Source: Bacillus sp. AFS006103 (GTDB lineage Bacteria; Bacillota; Bacilli; Bacillales; Cytobacillaceae). Taken from it: a DNA stretch of 59,531 nt. Location of the stretch: assembly GCA_002559145.1 (NCBI GenBank), contig NTXX01000031.1, positions 9,195 to 68,725 of the forward strand. The letters are read 5' to 3'. Under the pieces are notes generated by a model. It did no database searches. It was not told the origin of the DNA and worked only from the letters and a program-made list of their open reading frames with translations. The stretch's first letter is position 1. The number at the start of each line of letters is the position of its first letter. Both the position numbers and the translations under genes were made by a program. Below are positions 9,181 through 17,807 of the stretch, piece after piece.

Positions 9181-9912
9181 ATGGGATTTCTACAGGAAAT
9201 GATCAATAGTTATAGTTCATTTTTTTCACTAGAAGCTCTAGAAAAGGTATTTTCTAATCCTGCCAGCTGGGGAGTTATAGGGACACTTGTTATTCTTGAA
9301 GGGTTACTCTCTGCTGATAACGCCCTTGTTTTGGCAATATTGGTAAAAAAATTACCGAAAGGTCAACGAAAGAAAGCCCTCTTTTATGGGATTTTTGGCG
9401 CTTATCTATTCCGCATTTTAGCGATTGGACTAGGAGTTACCTTAATCAATATTGGTTGGATAAAAATTGTCGGCGGTCACTACTTATTATGGATTGTGGT
9501 TCAAAACTTTATCAAGAATAAGGATGGAGAAGATGAAATCCCCAAACAAAAATCGGGCTTTTGGAGAACGGTGCTAACGGTGGAGTTAATGGATATTGCC
9601 TTTAGTTTGGATAGCGTAATTGCCGCCTTTGGAGTTTCGAATCAGCAGTGGGTCCTCTTCCTTGGTGGGGTGATCGGGATATTAATGATGCGTGGGGTAG
9701 CGCAACTCTTTCTGTCATTAATTGAGAAGGTCCCTGAAATCGAAACCACTGCCTTTATCCTGATTGCGATTATTGCCATAAAAATGATTGTTTCTGCCTT
9801 CGGATTCCAATTTGACGAATTTGTTTTCTTTTCTATCTTAATTGCCGTCTTCTCAGGAACATTTTTAGTCCATGCTGTTCGAAAGAATTCAGGGAATCAG
9901 AGGACCCTTTAA
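9181..9912 (+). CDS. TerC family integral membrane protein
   Basis: 243 aa, about seven hydrophobic segments. The two conserved acidic membrane motifs of the family are present: LLSADNALV near residue 40 and DIAFSLDSV near 140. TerC-family proteins of bacilli are linked to metal (manganese) export; that role is inferred here. No yybP-ykoY manganese riboswitch is visible in the 230 bp upstream. ATG after GGGAGACGAA; terminator follows directly. Confidence 0.85.
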   Translation: MGFLQEMINSYSSFFSLEALEKVFSNPASWGVIGTLVILEGLLSADNALVLAILVKKLPKGQRKKALFYGIFGAYLFRILAIGLGVTLINIGWIKIVGGHYLLWIVVQNFIKNKDGEDEIPKQKSGFWRTVLTVELMDIAFSLDSVIAAFGVSNQQWVLFLGGVIGILMMRGVAQLFLSLIEKVPEIETTAFILIAIIAIKMIVSAFGFQFDEFVFFSILIAVFSGTFLVHAVRKNSGNQRTL

Positions 9913-9932
9913 AAACTTAGATTTATTGAACG

Positions 9933-9960
9933 AAAGACCAAGAACACTGGTCTTTTTTTT
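9933..9960 (+). terminator. Terminator of the terC-family gene
   Basis: Stem AAAGACCA / TGGTCTTT followed by a T-run, 20 bp past the stop codon. Confidence 0.85.
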
Positions 9961-10090
9961 GCGGAGTAAAGGTTCATTATTCATAGATATTTCATGATTG
10001 TGTGTAAATATTTTCCTCTTGTGTGAGATAATCTATTTGATTTAATAAAAAACGTAGGAAAGAATTTAATAACAGGGGAGAGATGATCTA

Positions 10091-10459
10091 ATGATTATTG
10101 AAAGCATTTGTCCTAATTGCGGAGAGATTAATAACATAGAACATCATGGTGAAAAAATTCTTACTGTCGGATGTAAAAACAACCATTATTATGAACATAT
10201 TGTTATTCCATACTCAAGAATGGCTGTGATTAAGGATGATAAACGAAGAAAATTGGAGGAAATGATTGTCGAGAAAAAATTCCACCGAATGAGTGATAAA
10301 TCAACTATTTGTCTGTTGATCTTTGAAAATGGTTATGAAGTCGAAGGACGTTCAACGGTTCGTGACCAGGCTGATTTCCGTTTAGTAATCGGGCAAGATA
10401 AAGCATATGAGCAAGCCTTAAAGCATGCGATGGTTGCATTGGGAGCTTATTTGGTATAA
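10091..10459 (+). CDS. Zinc-ribbon plus phage gp49/gp66-like domain protein
   Basis: 122 aa. The N-terminal part has CPNCGE and a later Cys-His pair (GCKNNHYYEH), suggesting half or all of a small zinc ribbon. The C-terminal half (FENGYEVEGRSTV, then IGQDKAYEQALKHAM) matches the pattern of the N4 gp49/Sf6 gp66-like family, small proteins of phages with unknown function. No phage genes lie nearby, so this is a stand-alone chromosomal copy with an extra metal-binding module. Own ribosome site GGGGAGAGATG and terminator. Family assignment is by eye. Confidence 0.6.
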   Translation: MIIESICPNCGEINNIEHHGEKILTVGCKNNHYYEHIVIPYSRMAVIKDDKRRKLEEMIVEKKFHRMSDKSTICLLIFENGYEVEGRSTVRDQADFRLVIGQDKAYEQALKHAMVALGAYLV

Positions 10460-10493
10460 CTTGTAACAAATTTGCGGTAGTAAGATTTTTTCG

Positions 10494-10528
10494 GAACCAT
10501 CCATTTATTTGGGTGGTTTCTTCTTTTT
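10494..10528 (+). terminator. Terminator
   Basis: Stem GAACCATCC / GGGTGGTTTC (one bulge) followed by TTCTTTTT, 35 bp past the stop codon. Confidence 0.7.
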
Positions 10529-10667
10529 GGATTTTCGGAAGATAATTTCTGTATACGAATATTTCGGAAATGAAAATAATTGATTAGTATGTTACTATTA
10601 ACGATATGAAAATTAATCAAAGGAAAAGAATTACATAATTAGATCAAAACTCGGGAGGTGGAATCGC

Positions 10668-11873
10668 ATGCTAAACTGGAAGCGTAACTTATGGGTACTT
10701 TGGATTGGGGTCTTTTTTACAGCAGCAAGCTTTTCCATGGTTATTCCCTTTTTGCCTATTTTTCTTTTGCAAATTGGTGTACATGAACATACAGAAATGT
10801 GGGCGGGATTGTTATTTAGTTCGGCTTTTTTTGCAGGTGCGATTGCATCGCCGTTTTGGGGCAGGATGGCAGATAAGTATGGGAGAAAGCCAATGATCAT
10901 CCGGGCGGGATTTGTCCTTTTTGTCATCTATACATTAATGGCTTTTGTCACAAATCCCTATCAAATATTAGTCCTACGAATCCTACAGGGCTTACTAAGT
11001 GGGTTCATTCCTGGTGCGATTGCGTTAATAGGTACTAATACACCTAATAATAAGGTGGGTTATGCACTTTCGCTCATATCCACCGCATCAGCGTCAGGCA
11101 CAATCCTCGGTCCCTTGTTAGGCGGGGGAATATCCCATTTAGTGGGGAATCGCTGGGCCTTTGCCACAGCAGGGATGATCGTTTTCTTTGCGACACTCCT
11201 AATTATTTTTTGGGTAGTTGAGGAAAATTTTACGCCAAGTAAGGTTCGAGGTTCCATTAAAACAGACTTTAAAGTGGCGTTAACCAATCGTCCTTTCGTA
11301 CTTGTTCTAATTCTCACTGTACTCACAAGTTGTTCCGTGATGACAATTGAACCAGTTCTTCCATTATATATTGTGAAACTGGGTGGAACGTCTGAAAACG
11401 CCTCGTTATTAGCAGGTATCGTATTTTCACTTCCTGGAATCGCCAGTGCTCTGTTTGCTCCATTTTGGGGAAAATGGGCTGATAAAGTTGGCTTTCAACG
11501 AGTGTTATTTATCGGGTTGCTGGGCGGAGGATTAGGGACCCTTGCACAAGTTTTATTCAGTCAAATTTGGGGATTTTCGTTGATGCGCTTTGTTTTTGGA
11601 ATATTTTTCTGCGCAGTTTACCCGGCGTTGAATGGACTCGTTGTAAAATCGACTCCTGAGGATTTCCGGGGCAGGGCCTTTAGTTTAAATCAAACGGCCA
11701 ACCAAATCGGCGGAATGACGGGTCCGATGATTGGAGGATTTCTCGGTGGGATTTTTCCTGTCCAAATGGTTTTTATCGTAACGGGAATCTTACTTTTAAT
11801 TGCCACCAGCATGGCTTATTGGAATGGAAATAATTTAAGCAGTAAAGCGCTAAAGAGAAAAGCCCTTTCGTGA
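10668..11873 (+). CDS. MFS multidrug efflux transporter
   Basis: 401 aa with 12 hydrophobic segments. It has the loop 2-3 signature GRMADKYGRKP and a second-half copy (GKWADKVG), plus the TM5 motif-C-like GTILGPLLGGG typical of drug/proton antiporters of the DHA1 type. ATG after GGGAGGTGG. It stands alone with its own spacer. The substrate cannot be predicted. Confidence 0.85.
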   Translation: MLNWKRNLWVLWIGVFFTAASFSMVIPFLPIFLLQIGVHEHTEMWAGLLFSSAFFAGAIASPFWGRMADKYGRKPMIIRAGFVLFVIYTLMAFVTNPYQILVLRILQGLLSGFIPGAIALIGTNTPNNKVGYALSLISTASASGTILGPLLGGGISHLVGNRWAFATAGMIVFFATLLIIFWVVEENFTPSKVRGSIKTDFKVALTNRPFVLVLILTVLTSCSVMTIEPVLPLYIVKLGGTSENASLLAGIVFSLPGIASALFAPFWGKWADKVGFQRVLFIGLLGGGLGTLAQVLFSQIWGFSLMRFVFGIFFCAVYPALNGLVVKSTPEDFRGRAFSLNQTANQIGGMTGPMIGGFLGGIFPVQMVFIVTGILLLIATSMAYWNGNNLSSKALKRKALS

Positions 11874-11890
11874 TTAGATTTATTAATAGT

Positions 11891-11929
11891 AAAAACCTCT
11901 TTTTCTATTATGGATGAGAGGTATTTTTG
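11891..11929 (+). terminator. Probable terminator
   Basis: Stem AACCTCT / AGAGGT with an AT-rich interior and a following ATTTTTG run, 20 bp past the MFS stop codon. Confidence 0.55.
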
Positions 11930-11974
11930 TGTTAAATTAGATGCATACAACAATTACTTAAAGGATGGGTAAGC

Positions 11975-12808
11975 GTGTTTGATCAAGTAAAAGAGAACAA
12001 TATTGATTTAAAAAATTTAAGGTCAGATTGTGGGAATTGTTTTGGATTATGCTGTGTAGCCTTACCCTATGCTAAATCGACTGATTTTGCAGTAGATAAA
12101 GAAGCAGGGAATCCATGTCCAAATTTGCAGTCAGATTACAGTTGTAAGATTCATAAGAACCTCAGAGAAAAGGGATTCAAAGGCTGTGTCGGATACGAAT
12201 GCTTTGGTGCCGGTCAAAAGGTTTCGCAAGTTACCTTTGGTGGAAACGACTGGCGCGATAATCCAGACTTGGCAAAGGAAATGTTTGATGTATTTCCGAT
12301 TATGCAACAACTCCATGAGATGCTTTGTTATTTAAATGAAGCTCTTTGTAAAGAAGAAGCACGGCCTATTTTTAAAGAATTGAGATCTGCTTTAGAAAAT
12401 ACTGAGAAACTTACAAATATGAGTGCGCAATCAATCTTAGAGTTAGATATTCCTGCCCACAGAGGGATTGTCAATGATTTACTTCTCAAAGCAAGCGAAC
12501 TGGCACGTGCAGGGGTTTCGACCAAGAAAAACGTAAATAGGCGAGACTTTTTAGGGGCAAAATTAAAGGGAGCTAACCTTAGAGGAGCTAATTTAAGAGG
12601 GGCATTACTAATTGCGGCGGATTTAAGAAAAGCTGACCTGAGAACGGCTGATCTCATTGGTGCAGACTTGAGAGATGCTGATTTAAGTGGGGCAAATTTA
12701 ATAGGATGTCTGTTTCTGACCCAGGCACAAATTAATTCAGCAAAGGGTGATCGGACTACTAAATTACCACCGGCATTACGGTTTCCAGATCATTGGAAAG
12801 AAGATTGA
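11975..12808 (+). CDS. Cys-rich domain fused to a pentapeptide-repeat domain
   Basis: 277 aa from a GTG start after AAGGATGGG. Residues 19-30 hold a CX2CX3CC cluster (CGNCFGLCC), with further Cys at about 49, 57, 70 and 75, consistent with a metal or Fe-S binding module. Residues about 185-250 are a run of A(D/N)L-type pentapeptides (GANLRGANLRGALL...), which fold into a right-handed beta-helix. The combination is known in bacilli, but function is not established. Downstream lies a 52-bp repeat array, then the convergent GTPase gene. Confidence 0.8.
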   Translation: MFDQVKENNIDLKNLRSDCGNCFGLCCVALPYAKSTDFAVDKEAGNPCPNLQSDYSCKIHKNLREKGFKGCVGYECFGAGQKVSQVTFGGNDWRDNPDLAKEMFDVFPIMQQLHEMLCYLNEALCKEEARPIFKELRSALENTEKLTNMSAQSILELDIPAHRGIVNDLLLKASELARAGVSTKKNVNRRDFLGAKLKGANLRGANLRGALLIAADLRKADLRTADLIGADLRDADLSGANLIGCLFLTQAQINSAKGDRTTKLPPALRFPDHWKED

Positions 12809-12815
12809 TTTAGGG

Positions 12816-13041
12816 CTGGCTGGAAATATAGGCTATTGACGACTGAAGCTCGTAAGAAAAAGAAAGGCAGAGTCATTAATCGGAGTTATTGGCTACTCAA
12901 ACTATGAAAAAAGTAACGAAGCGGTCGCCAATAGGAGGTATTGACGACCGAACCAATGAAAAAAGTGATAGAGCAGTAGTCAATAGAGGTTATTGACTCC
13001 CTGAAACTATGAAATTAGCGAAGGAACGGTCGTCAATAGTC
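12816..13041. repeat. 52-bp repeat array B (four diverged units plus a partial)
   Basis: Units start at about 12816, 12868, 12921, 12973 and 13026 (partial). Each has a near-palindrome around TATTGAC, best seen at 12921 (CGGTCGCCAATA, then TATTGACGACCG) and at 12980-12997 (GTCAATA / TATTGAC). The 12921 unit aligns base for base with the array at 42937-43214: shared CGGT, ATTG-C-CCG and TGAAAAA positions and the same 52-bp length. The array fills the gap between two convergent genes. Confidence 0.75.
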
Positions 13042-13070
13042 TGCTTCTTAAACATTAGACAATAAACATA

Positions 13071-15023
13071 CTACAAACCATGCATTTTACTTTCTGCTTC
13101 GTCCCACGGCACGGAATAGCCTTGACCTTTAGAGCAGAAGATGGAGGACGAAGTATACTCTGGATCAGCATCCTTATTATAATCGATTCTCTCCATGACT
13201 TGGTTAGGATTATGGCAAGGGTAATAACCGCCGACAAGGAGATTCATAATTCCTTTTCCTTTCGTAATCGAAGCGAACTCAGGCCCATAATTCATAAAGG
13301 TGGCGACGGGAACTTTCCCGGTTAATAGTGTTTTATTTCCTTCCGTGATTGGAGGGTTAAAGCTGCCGTGCGCATTTTGAATGTCTGTTAGGACTTTCCC
13401 CATTTGTTCTAAATCCAATCTGATCTTAAAATCATAGAAGGGTTCCAGCAGAATATTGTTTGCTTTTTCAAGCCCCTGCCGTAATGCGCGGAAAGCTGCC
13501 TCCCTAAAATCCCCGCCAGTGGTGTGCTTATTATGGGATCTTCCTGTTAGTAAGGTCACCTTTAGATCGGTAATAGGAGAACTGGTTAGTAATCCATGAT
13601 GGTCCCTCTCAAAAAAGTGATTCTGGATGACGTTCTGGGTACCGACCGGTAAATGATCGGAATGACATACACTTTCGAATCGAAGCCCGCTATTTCTTTC
13701 TGCAGGTTCTATTTTTAGATGGACCTCCGCATAATGTCCTAACGGTTCAAAATGGCCATAACCGATGACTTCTGAAGCGATTGTTTCTTTATATAAAATC
13801 TCTGGTTCCGCAAATGAGACATCGAATAGAAAGCGTTCTTTAATTACATGTTTAAGTACTTCAAGTTGGATGGTTCCCATGATATGAATATGAATTTCCT
13901 GGGTGCGTTCTTCCCAGATCACATTCAGAGCAGGGTCCTCGGCATCTAACATTTTAAAATACTTCAACACTTCTTTCACATTCATCGATGGTTCGAAAAT
14001 CACTTTGGATTTTAACGTGGAAACCAACTCGTATTCGGTTTTTTCCTCTAATGTTCCAAGCCCATCCCCAGCAGAAGCGGCCGAAAGACCTGTTACGGCA
14101 AAAATATCACCAGCGACCACTCGTTCTACGGTAGTAAATTTACTTCCATTATAAAGTCTTATCTGCGTAATCTTTTCGCAGATGAAGTTTTCTTCCTCCT
14201 TATAGCATAATTCGTCCCTTGCTTTTAATGTCCCGCGAAGTGCTTTAATAAACGTAATTCTTGTCCCTTTTTCATCATAGCGAATCTTATAAACACGGCC
14301 CGCAAACGGTGCATCGCTTAGGTAATTGGTAGCAGTTAAGAGATCCAATTTTTCAAGAAAACTGTGAATGCCACTGTCTTGTAGGGCGGAACCTTTGGCA
14401 CAGGGGAAAAGTTGCTGTTGATTGATCATGGATCTCATGGTTTCTATCCAAAGTGATGGATCATATCCTGTAGCCATATATGTTTCTAAGAGAGGCTCAT
14501 TACGTTCTGCAACAAATTCAACCAGTTCTTCGTTCATATGCCCCTCAGTCAAAGACTCAGTAATCTCAATCACATCCGTGGTTAAATTGCTGCGAATTTC
14601 GTCTAAGACTCTTTCAGAATCTGCACCCGCACGATCGGTTTTATTAATAAAGAAAAAGGTTGGAACCTGATGCTTTTGTAAAAGTCTCCAGACGGTTTCC
14701 GTATGCCCCTCAATCCCTTCCACCGCACTAATAATCACAATCGCATAATCCATCACCTGAATTGCTCGCTCCATTTCGGGAGAGAAATCGACATGTCCCG
14801 GGGTATCAATCAAATAATAGAGAGATTCATTATAGGAAAACATGGCCTGATCGGCAAATACTGTTATCCCACGTTGTTTTTCGATGGTATGGGTATCAAG
14901 AAATGTATCCTGATGATCTACGCGTCCTCTTTGTCTAATGGTTTTCGTATGATAGAGCAGTTGTTCTGCCAATGTGGTTTTTCCAGCATCGACATGAGCA
15001 AACATTCCAATCGTCTTTTTCAT
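13071..15023 (-). CDS. TetM/EF-G-like ribosomal protection-type GTPase
   Basis: 650 aa translational GTPase: G1 AHVDAGKTT at residues 9-17, DTPGHVDF (G3) and NKTD (G4), followed by EF-G-type domains. Overall length and layout match TetM/TetO ribosomal protection proteins (about 640 aa). However, the C-terminus (GYYPCHNPNQV ... SSSIFCSKGQGYSVPWDEA) is of the chromosomal TetM-like type, not the classical acquired Tet(M). ATG after TTGAGGTGGC. Acts on the ribosome; whether it confers tetracycline resistance cannot be judged by eye. Codon use and GC do not look foreign. Confidence 0.8.
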   Translation of the reverse strand: MKKTIGMFAHVDAGKTTLAEQLLYHTKTIRQRGRVDHQDTFLDTHTIEKQRGITVFADQAMFSYNESLYYLIDTPGHVDFSPEMERAIQVMDYAIVIISAVEGIEGHTETVWRLLQKHQVPTFFFINKTDRAGADSERVLDEIRSNLTTDVIEITESLTEGHMNEELVEFVAERNEPLLETYMATGYDPSLWIETMRSMINQQQLFPCAKGSALQDSGIHSFLEKLDLLTATNYLSDAPFAGRVYKIRYDEKGTRITFIKALRGTLKARDELCYKEEENFICEKITQIRLYNGSKFTTVERVVAGDIFAVTGLSAASAGDGLGTLEEKTEYELVSTLKSKVIFEPSMNVKEVLKYFKMLDAEDPALNVIWEERTQEIHIHIMGTIQLEVLKHVIKERFLFDVSFAEPEILYKETIASEVIGYGHFEPLGHYAEVHLKIEPAERNSGLRFESVCHSDHLPVGTQNVIQNHFFERDHHGLLTSSPITDLKVTLLTGRSHNKHTTGGDFREAAFRALRQGLEKANNILLEPFYDFKIRLDLEQMGKVLTDIQNAHGSFNPPITEGNKTLLTGKVPVATFMNYGPEFASITKGKGIMNLLVGGYYPCHNPNQVMERIDYNKDADPEYTSSSIFCSKGQGYSVPWDEAESKMHGL

Positions 15024-15158
15024 GCTGCCACCTCAAATGTCGTTAACTTAATTTAACTATTATACCAAATTGGTCACTCATCGTACTGACAAATAGATAG
15101 TGTCAAAGAATTAAAATCAGGATCATGAGGTTTACAGCAGTCATTCGATGATAAATAG

Positions 15159-15188
15159 AAAAACACGGCAATTTCTCACCGTGTTTTT
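15159..15188. terminator. Bidirectional terminator
   Basis: Stem AAAAACACGG / CCGTGTTTTT, just past the stop of the minus-strand DUF3231 gene. Confidence 0.8.
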
Positions 15189-15202
15189 GTTTGCTTTCAT
15201 CG

Positions 15203-15715
15203 TTAACAATCATGATGTTTATTAAGATGTAATGGAGGCGGGATTAACCAACCTTTTTCTTTATTTAAGCGCAGGACCTTTCCTCCAAGTGCAACCTTTT
15301 GATTATGGAATTGAGCATACATCATGGCAACATCTTCTCTAATGGATTTACCAATCACTGCGCTGCATGCAACTAAACCGGCAGCTATATCTGCACCAAG
15401 AGTAGCTGCGATAGCTGGATCGGGGATTCTTGCGCCAACAGGAATTTCTTCTAAGCATGCTTCAGGAGGCTCAGGTGCTGCTGGTGGTAAGCCAATGCCA
15501 TTTTCTTTTAACAGCTCTTCCACTTGTTTCTTTTGTTGCTGGCATGTTTCAATTGCTTCAACTAATAATTTCTTTAAATCATCGTCACCGGCATGATTTA
15601 ACATCGTTTGATAACCCGCAATCATACTATTTCCGACTAATTGTGAAGACCAGATATCAAAGACTTCACCATAGTGTAAAGGTTCTTCCTTAGGATTTCC
15701 ACTTAAAATTCCCAT
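15203..15715 (-). CDS. DUF3231 family protein, single-domain
   Basis: 170 aa from the ATG at 15715, chosen because GAGGAGGG lies six bases before it; an in-frame upstream ATG at 15784 has no such site. Helical protein with a Pro-rich centre (GLPPAAPEPPEACLEEIPVGARIPDP) and a C-terminus ending in HLNKHHDC, a possible metal-binding tail. It corresponds to one half of the two-domain DUF3231 protein at 7852. A spore-related role is inferred; the next gene is a small spore protein. Confidence 0.75.
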   Translation of the reverse strand: MGILSGNPKEEPLHYGEVFDIWSSQLVGNSMIAGYQTMLNHAGDDDLKKLLVEAIETCQQQKKQVEELLKENGIGLPPAAPEPPEACLEEIPVGARIPDPAIAATLGADIAAGLVACSAVIGKSIREDVAMMYAQFHNQKVALGGKVLRLNKEKGWLIPPPLHLNKHHDC

Positions 15716-15898
15716 TGTAGCCCTCCTCAATGTGTACGTTAGTTTATTCATACAAAGTGCCACCTTTCCATTAACACAGCACAATTATATATTGTCCTTC
15801 ACAGCAAAATTTAATGTAAAAAACATAGCATATTTCATATTGCATGTTTATAGACTCTGGGGTTAAATTATAAAAATCATTAGAATGGTGGTGAGAAT

Positions 15899-16024
15899 AT
15901 GACGAAAAGGAATATTAAAACGAAATCAGGACTACAAAGTGTTAAAAGTTTGACTAGTACTGAATTTGCCTCTGAAATGAAACCGCAGAACAAAAAGGCA
16001 GAAAAAACAAGACCCACTACTTAG
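15899..16024 (+). CDS. Gamma-type small acid-soluble spore protein-like peptide
   Basis: 41 aa. The ATG follows GGTGGTGAG. The sequence contains the TEFASE motif characteristic of gamma-type SASP (SspE family) repeats, then a Gln/Asn/Lys-rich tail. SspE usually carries two such repeats in 75-95 aa; this has one. Gamma SASPs are made in the forespore and degraded at germination as an amino-acid store. It lacks recognisable GPR alternatives beyond the TEFASE site. The motif is clear, but the short length keeps the call tentative. Confidence 0.7.
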   Translation: MTKRNIKTKSGLQSVKSLTSTEFASEMKPQNKKAEKTRPTT

Positions 16025-16176
16025 GTTTTAATATGAATCAATATCAAGTTAGCGCTGGTGAAATCCTCTAGCGCATAACTTTTATTAATGGAAAAGGTGA
16101 TTTTTTTTGGACATGTATCTAAATTTTACTCATAGAATTTACAAGTTAACACATCGGTGGGAGTGGAGTGGTTTTC

Positions 16177-16806
16177 TTGAGCATGAGTATTTTGGCAGGT
16201 TATATAATCTTGGGATTTACATTAGCAGCTCCAATTGGTCCGGTAAATTCTGCTCGTTTGGATAAGGGGATTAAGAATGGCTTTTGGCATGCATGGGTTG
16301 TTGGGGTAGGCTCGATGATTGCGGATGGAATTTTTATGCTGTTGGTGTATTTAGGGATGGTTCAATTCCTAGGTATTCCCTTTATTCAAATCTTCCTTTG
16401 GCTGTTTGGCGGTTTTATTCTTATATATTCAGGATTAGAAAGCATAAAAAATGCAAATACAATTAACCTTACCTACAGTAGGCAAAAGGAGTCCTTGTTC
16501 AAATGTTTTGCGACGGGCTTCATCATGTCAATAACGAGCCCATTATCGATTCTTTTTTGGTTAGGGATTTATGGTTCAGTCCTAGCCAAAACTGCGCAAA
16601 CGAACGGTACCGAATCACTTTTAATTTATAGTAGTATGATCTTTCTCGGCCTAACTTTTTGGGATATCTTTGTGGCTGCATTAACCACAGGTTTTCGAAA
16701 GCTCTTGAGTATTAAAAGTCTAATTGCCATCTCGATCATATCTGGAGTGTCACTAATCGGATTTGGCTTATATTTTAGTTTTCAGGGGATAGATGCACTT
16801 TTTTAG
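16177..16806 (+). CDS. LysE family amino-acid exporter
   Basis: About 209 aa with six hydrophobic segments. The N-terminus APIGPVNSARLDKGIKNG is the LysE/RhtB signature (APIGPV). TTG at 16177 is preferred because GGAG lies eight bases before it; GTG at 16168 and ATG at 16183 are alternatives with worse spacing. Exports amino acids or related small molecules through the membrane; substrate unknown. Convergent with the DUF421 gene. Confidence 0.82.
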   Translation: MSMSILAGYIILGFTLAAPIGPVNSARLDKGIKNGFWHAWVVGVGSMIADGIFMLLVYLGMVQFLGIPFIQIFLWLFGGFILIYSGLESIKNANTINLTYSRQKESLFKCFATGFIMSITSPLSILFWLGIYGSVLAKTAQTNGTESLLIYSSMIFLGLTFWDIFVAALTTGFRKLLSIKSLIAISIISGVSLIGFGLYFSFQGIDALF

Positions 16807-16858
16807 GTGAAATTATTGTGAAAAATTCACTTTCAAGGTAACAGAAATAAACCGTTTA

Positions 16859-17557
16859 TTAATGAAGGATATCGTTTTTTTTATTAATGTACAGGGATCC
16901 ATCTTGTTGAATCTCTGCATATAAAACGTTTGTGATATCTTGAACTCCAGCTTGCTGCAGTTTTTGTTCAAGCCATTCTGGTTTAATGTTTAGTTTAGTC
17001 ATATTCTTTTGGTCTATTACTCCGTCCGAAACAATCGCTGCATCTATCGGAGAAATACTTATTTTTGATGTTTCAATGTTCAAATCTTTTTTTGTTGCAG
17101 GCTGTTTGTTTTCTTTTTTCATCACAGAAAGCTCTCCATCTGTTTCAAAAATGGCAAATTCAACATCTGCTAAAGAGAAAACATCCTTTTTCCGAAGCAA
17201 TGTATTAAGAGCATCAACACTTAGTCGAGTATCACGAAGTGACTTTTCAATGATTTGTCCTTTTTTAATGACTATCAAAGGTTCTCCCTCAATTACTTTT
17301 CGTGCTTTTTTCGATTTAAGATCAATCAAAGCCATTAAAATCGTAAAGAAACTCCAAGCAACTAATCCAATCACACCGTTAATAATTTTGATATCAGGAA
17401 CTAAAGCTAGAGTACCAGCGATTTCACCGATTGCAATAGCAGAGACAAAATTAGAAAAGGTCATTTGACTAATTTCTTTTCTACCCATTATTCTCGTTAA
17501 AATGAACAACACAAAAAATGAAACAGTAATTCTAAATAGTAGCTCTCCATAGCCCAT
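16859..17557 (-). CDS. DUF421 (YetF/YrbG-like) membrane protein
   Basis: 232 aa. Three hydrophobic segments in the first 85 residues (FFVLFILTRIMGRKEISQMT is the family opening), then a cytosolic or exterior YetF-type domain with PLIVIKKGQIIEK and a Leu-rich repeat-like part. DUF421 proteins are common in spore formers. Some (SpoVA operon-linked, YetF, 2Duf) affect spore membranes, but this copy's role is not known. ATG after AAAGGTGGGC. Confidence 0.8.
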   Translation of the reverse strand: MGYGELLFRITVSFFVLFILTRIMGRKEISQMTFSNFVSAIAIGEIAGTLALVPDIKIINGVIGLVAWSFFTILMALIDLKSKKARKVIEGEPLIVIKKGQIIEKSLRDTRLSVDALNTLLRKKDVFSLADVEFAIFETDGELSVMKKENKQPATKKDLNIETSKISISPIDAAIVSDGVIDQKNMTKLNIKPEWLEQKLQQAGVQDITNVLYAEIQQDGSLYINKKNDILH

Positions 17558-17754
17558 TTTTAGCCCACCTTTTATTTGTCGGTCGTGTAAAGCTTCAATA
17601 TATATTTATTATTTGCGTAAGAAATGGCTTTTATTATGGGTAAGCAGAGAGTTCGACTTCCTCAAAAAAATTGATACTCTTAATGATTCCGAAACTTTTT
17701 GATTGTGGTTTCAAAAAATAAGTGGTACCCTGGAAAAAATCAGTAAGTTTAAGT

Positions 17755-17796
17755 AAAAAAACGCATTTGCCAAAGTAATGGTAAATGCGTTTTTTA
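17755..17796. terminator. Bidirectional terminator, end of nasA
   Basis: Inverted repeat AAAAAACGCATTT / AAATGCGTTTTTT. On the minus strand it lies just past the nasA stop codon. Confidence 0.85.
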
Positions 17797-17807
17797 TCAT
17801 AGGTCAG

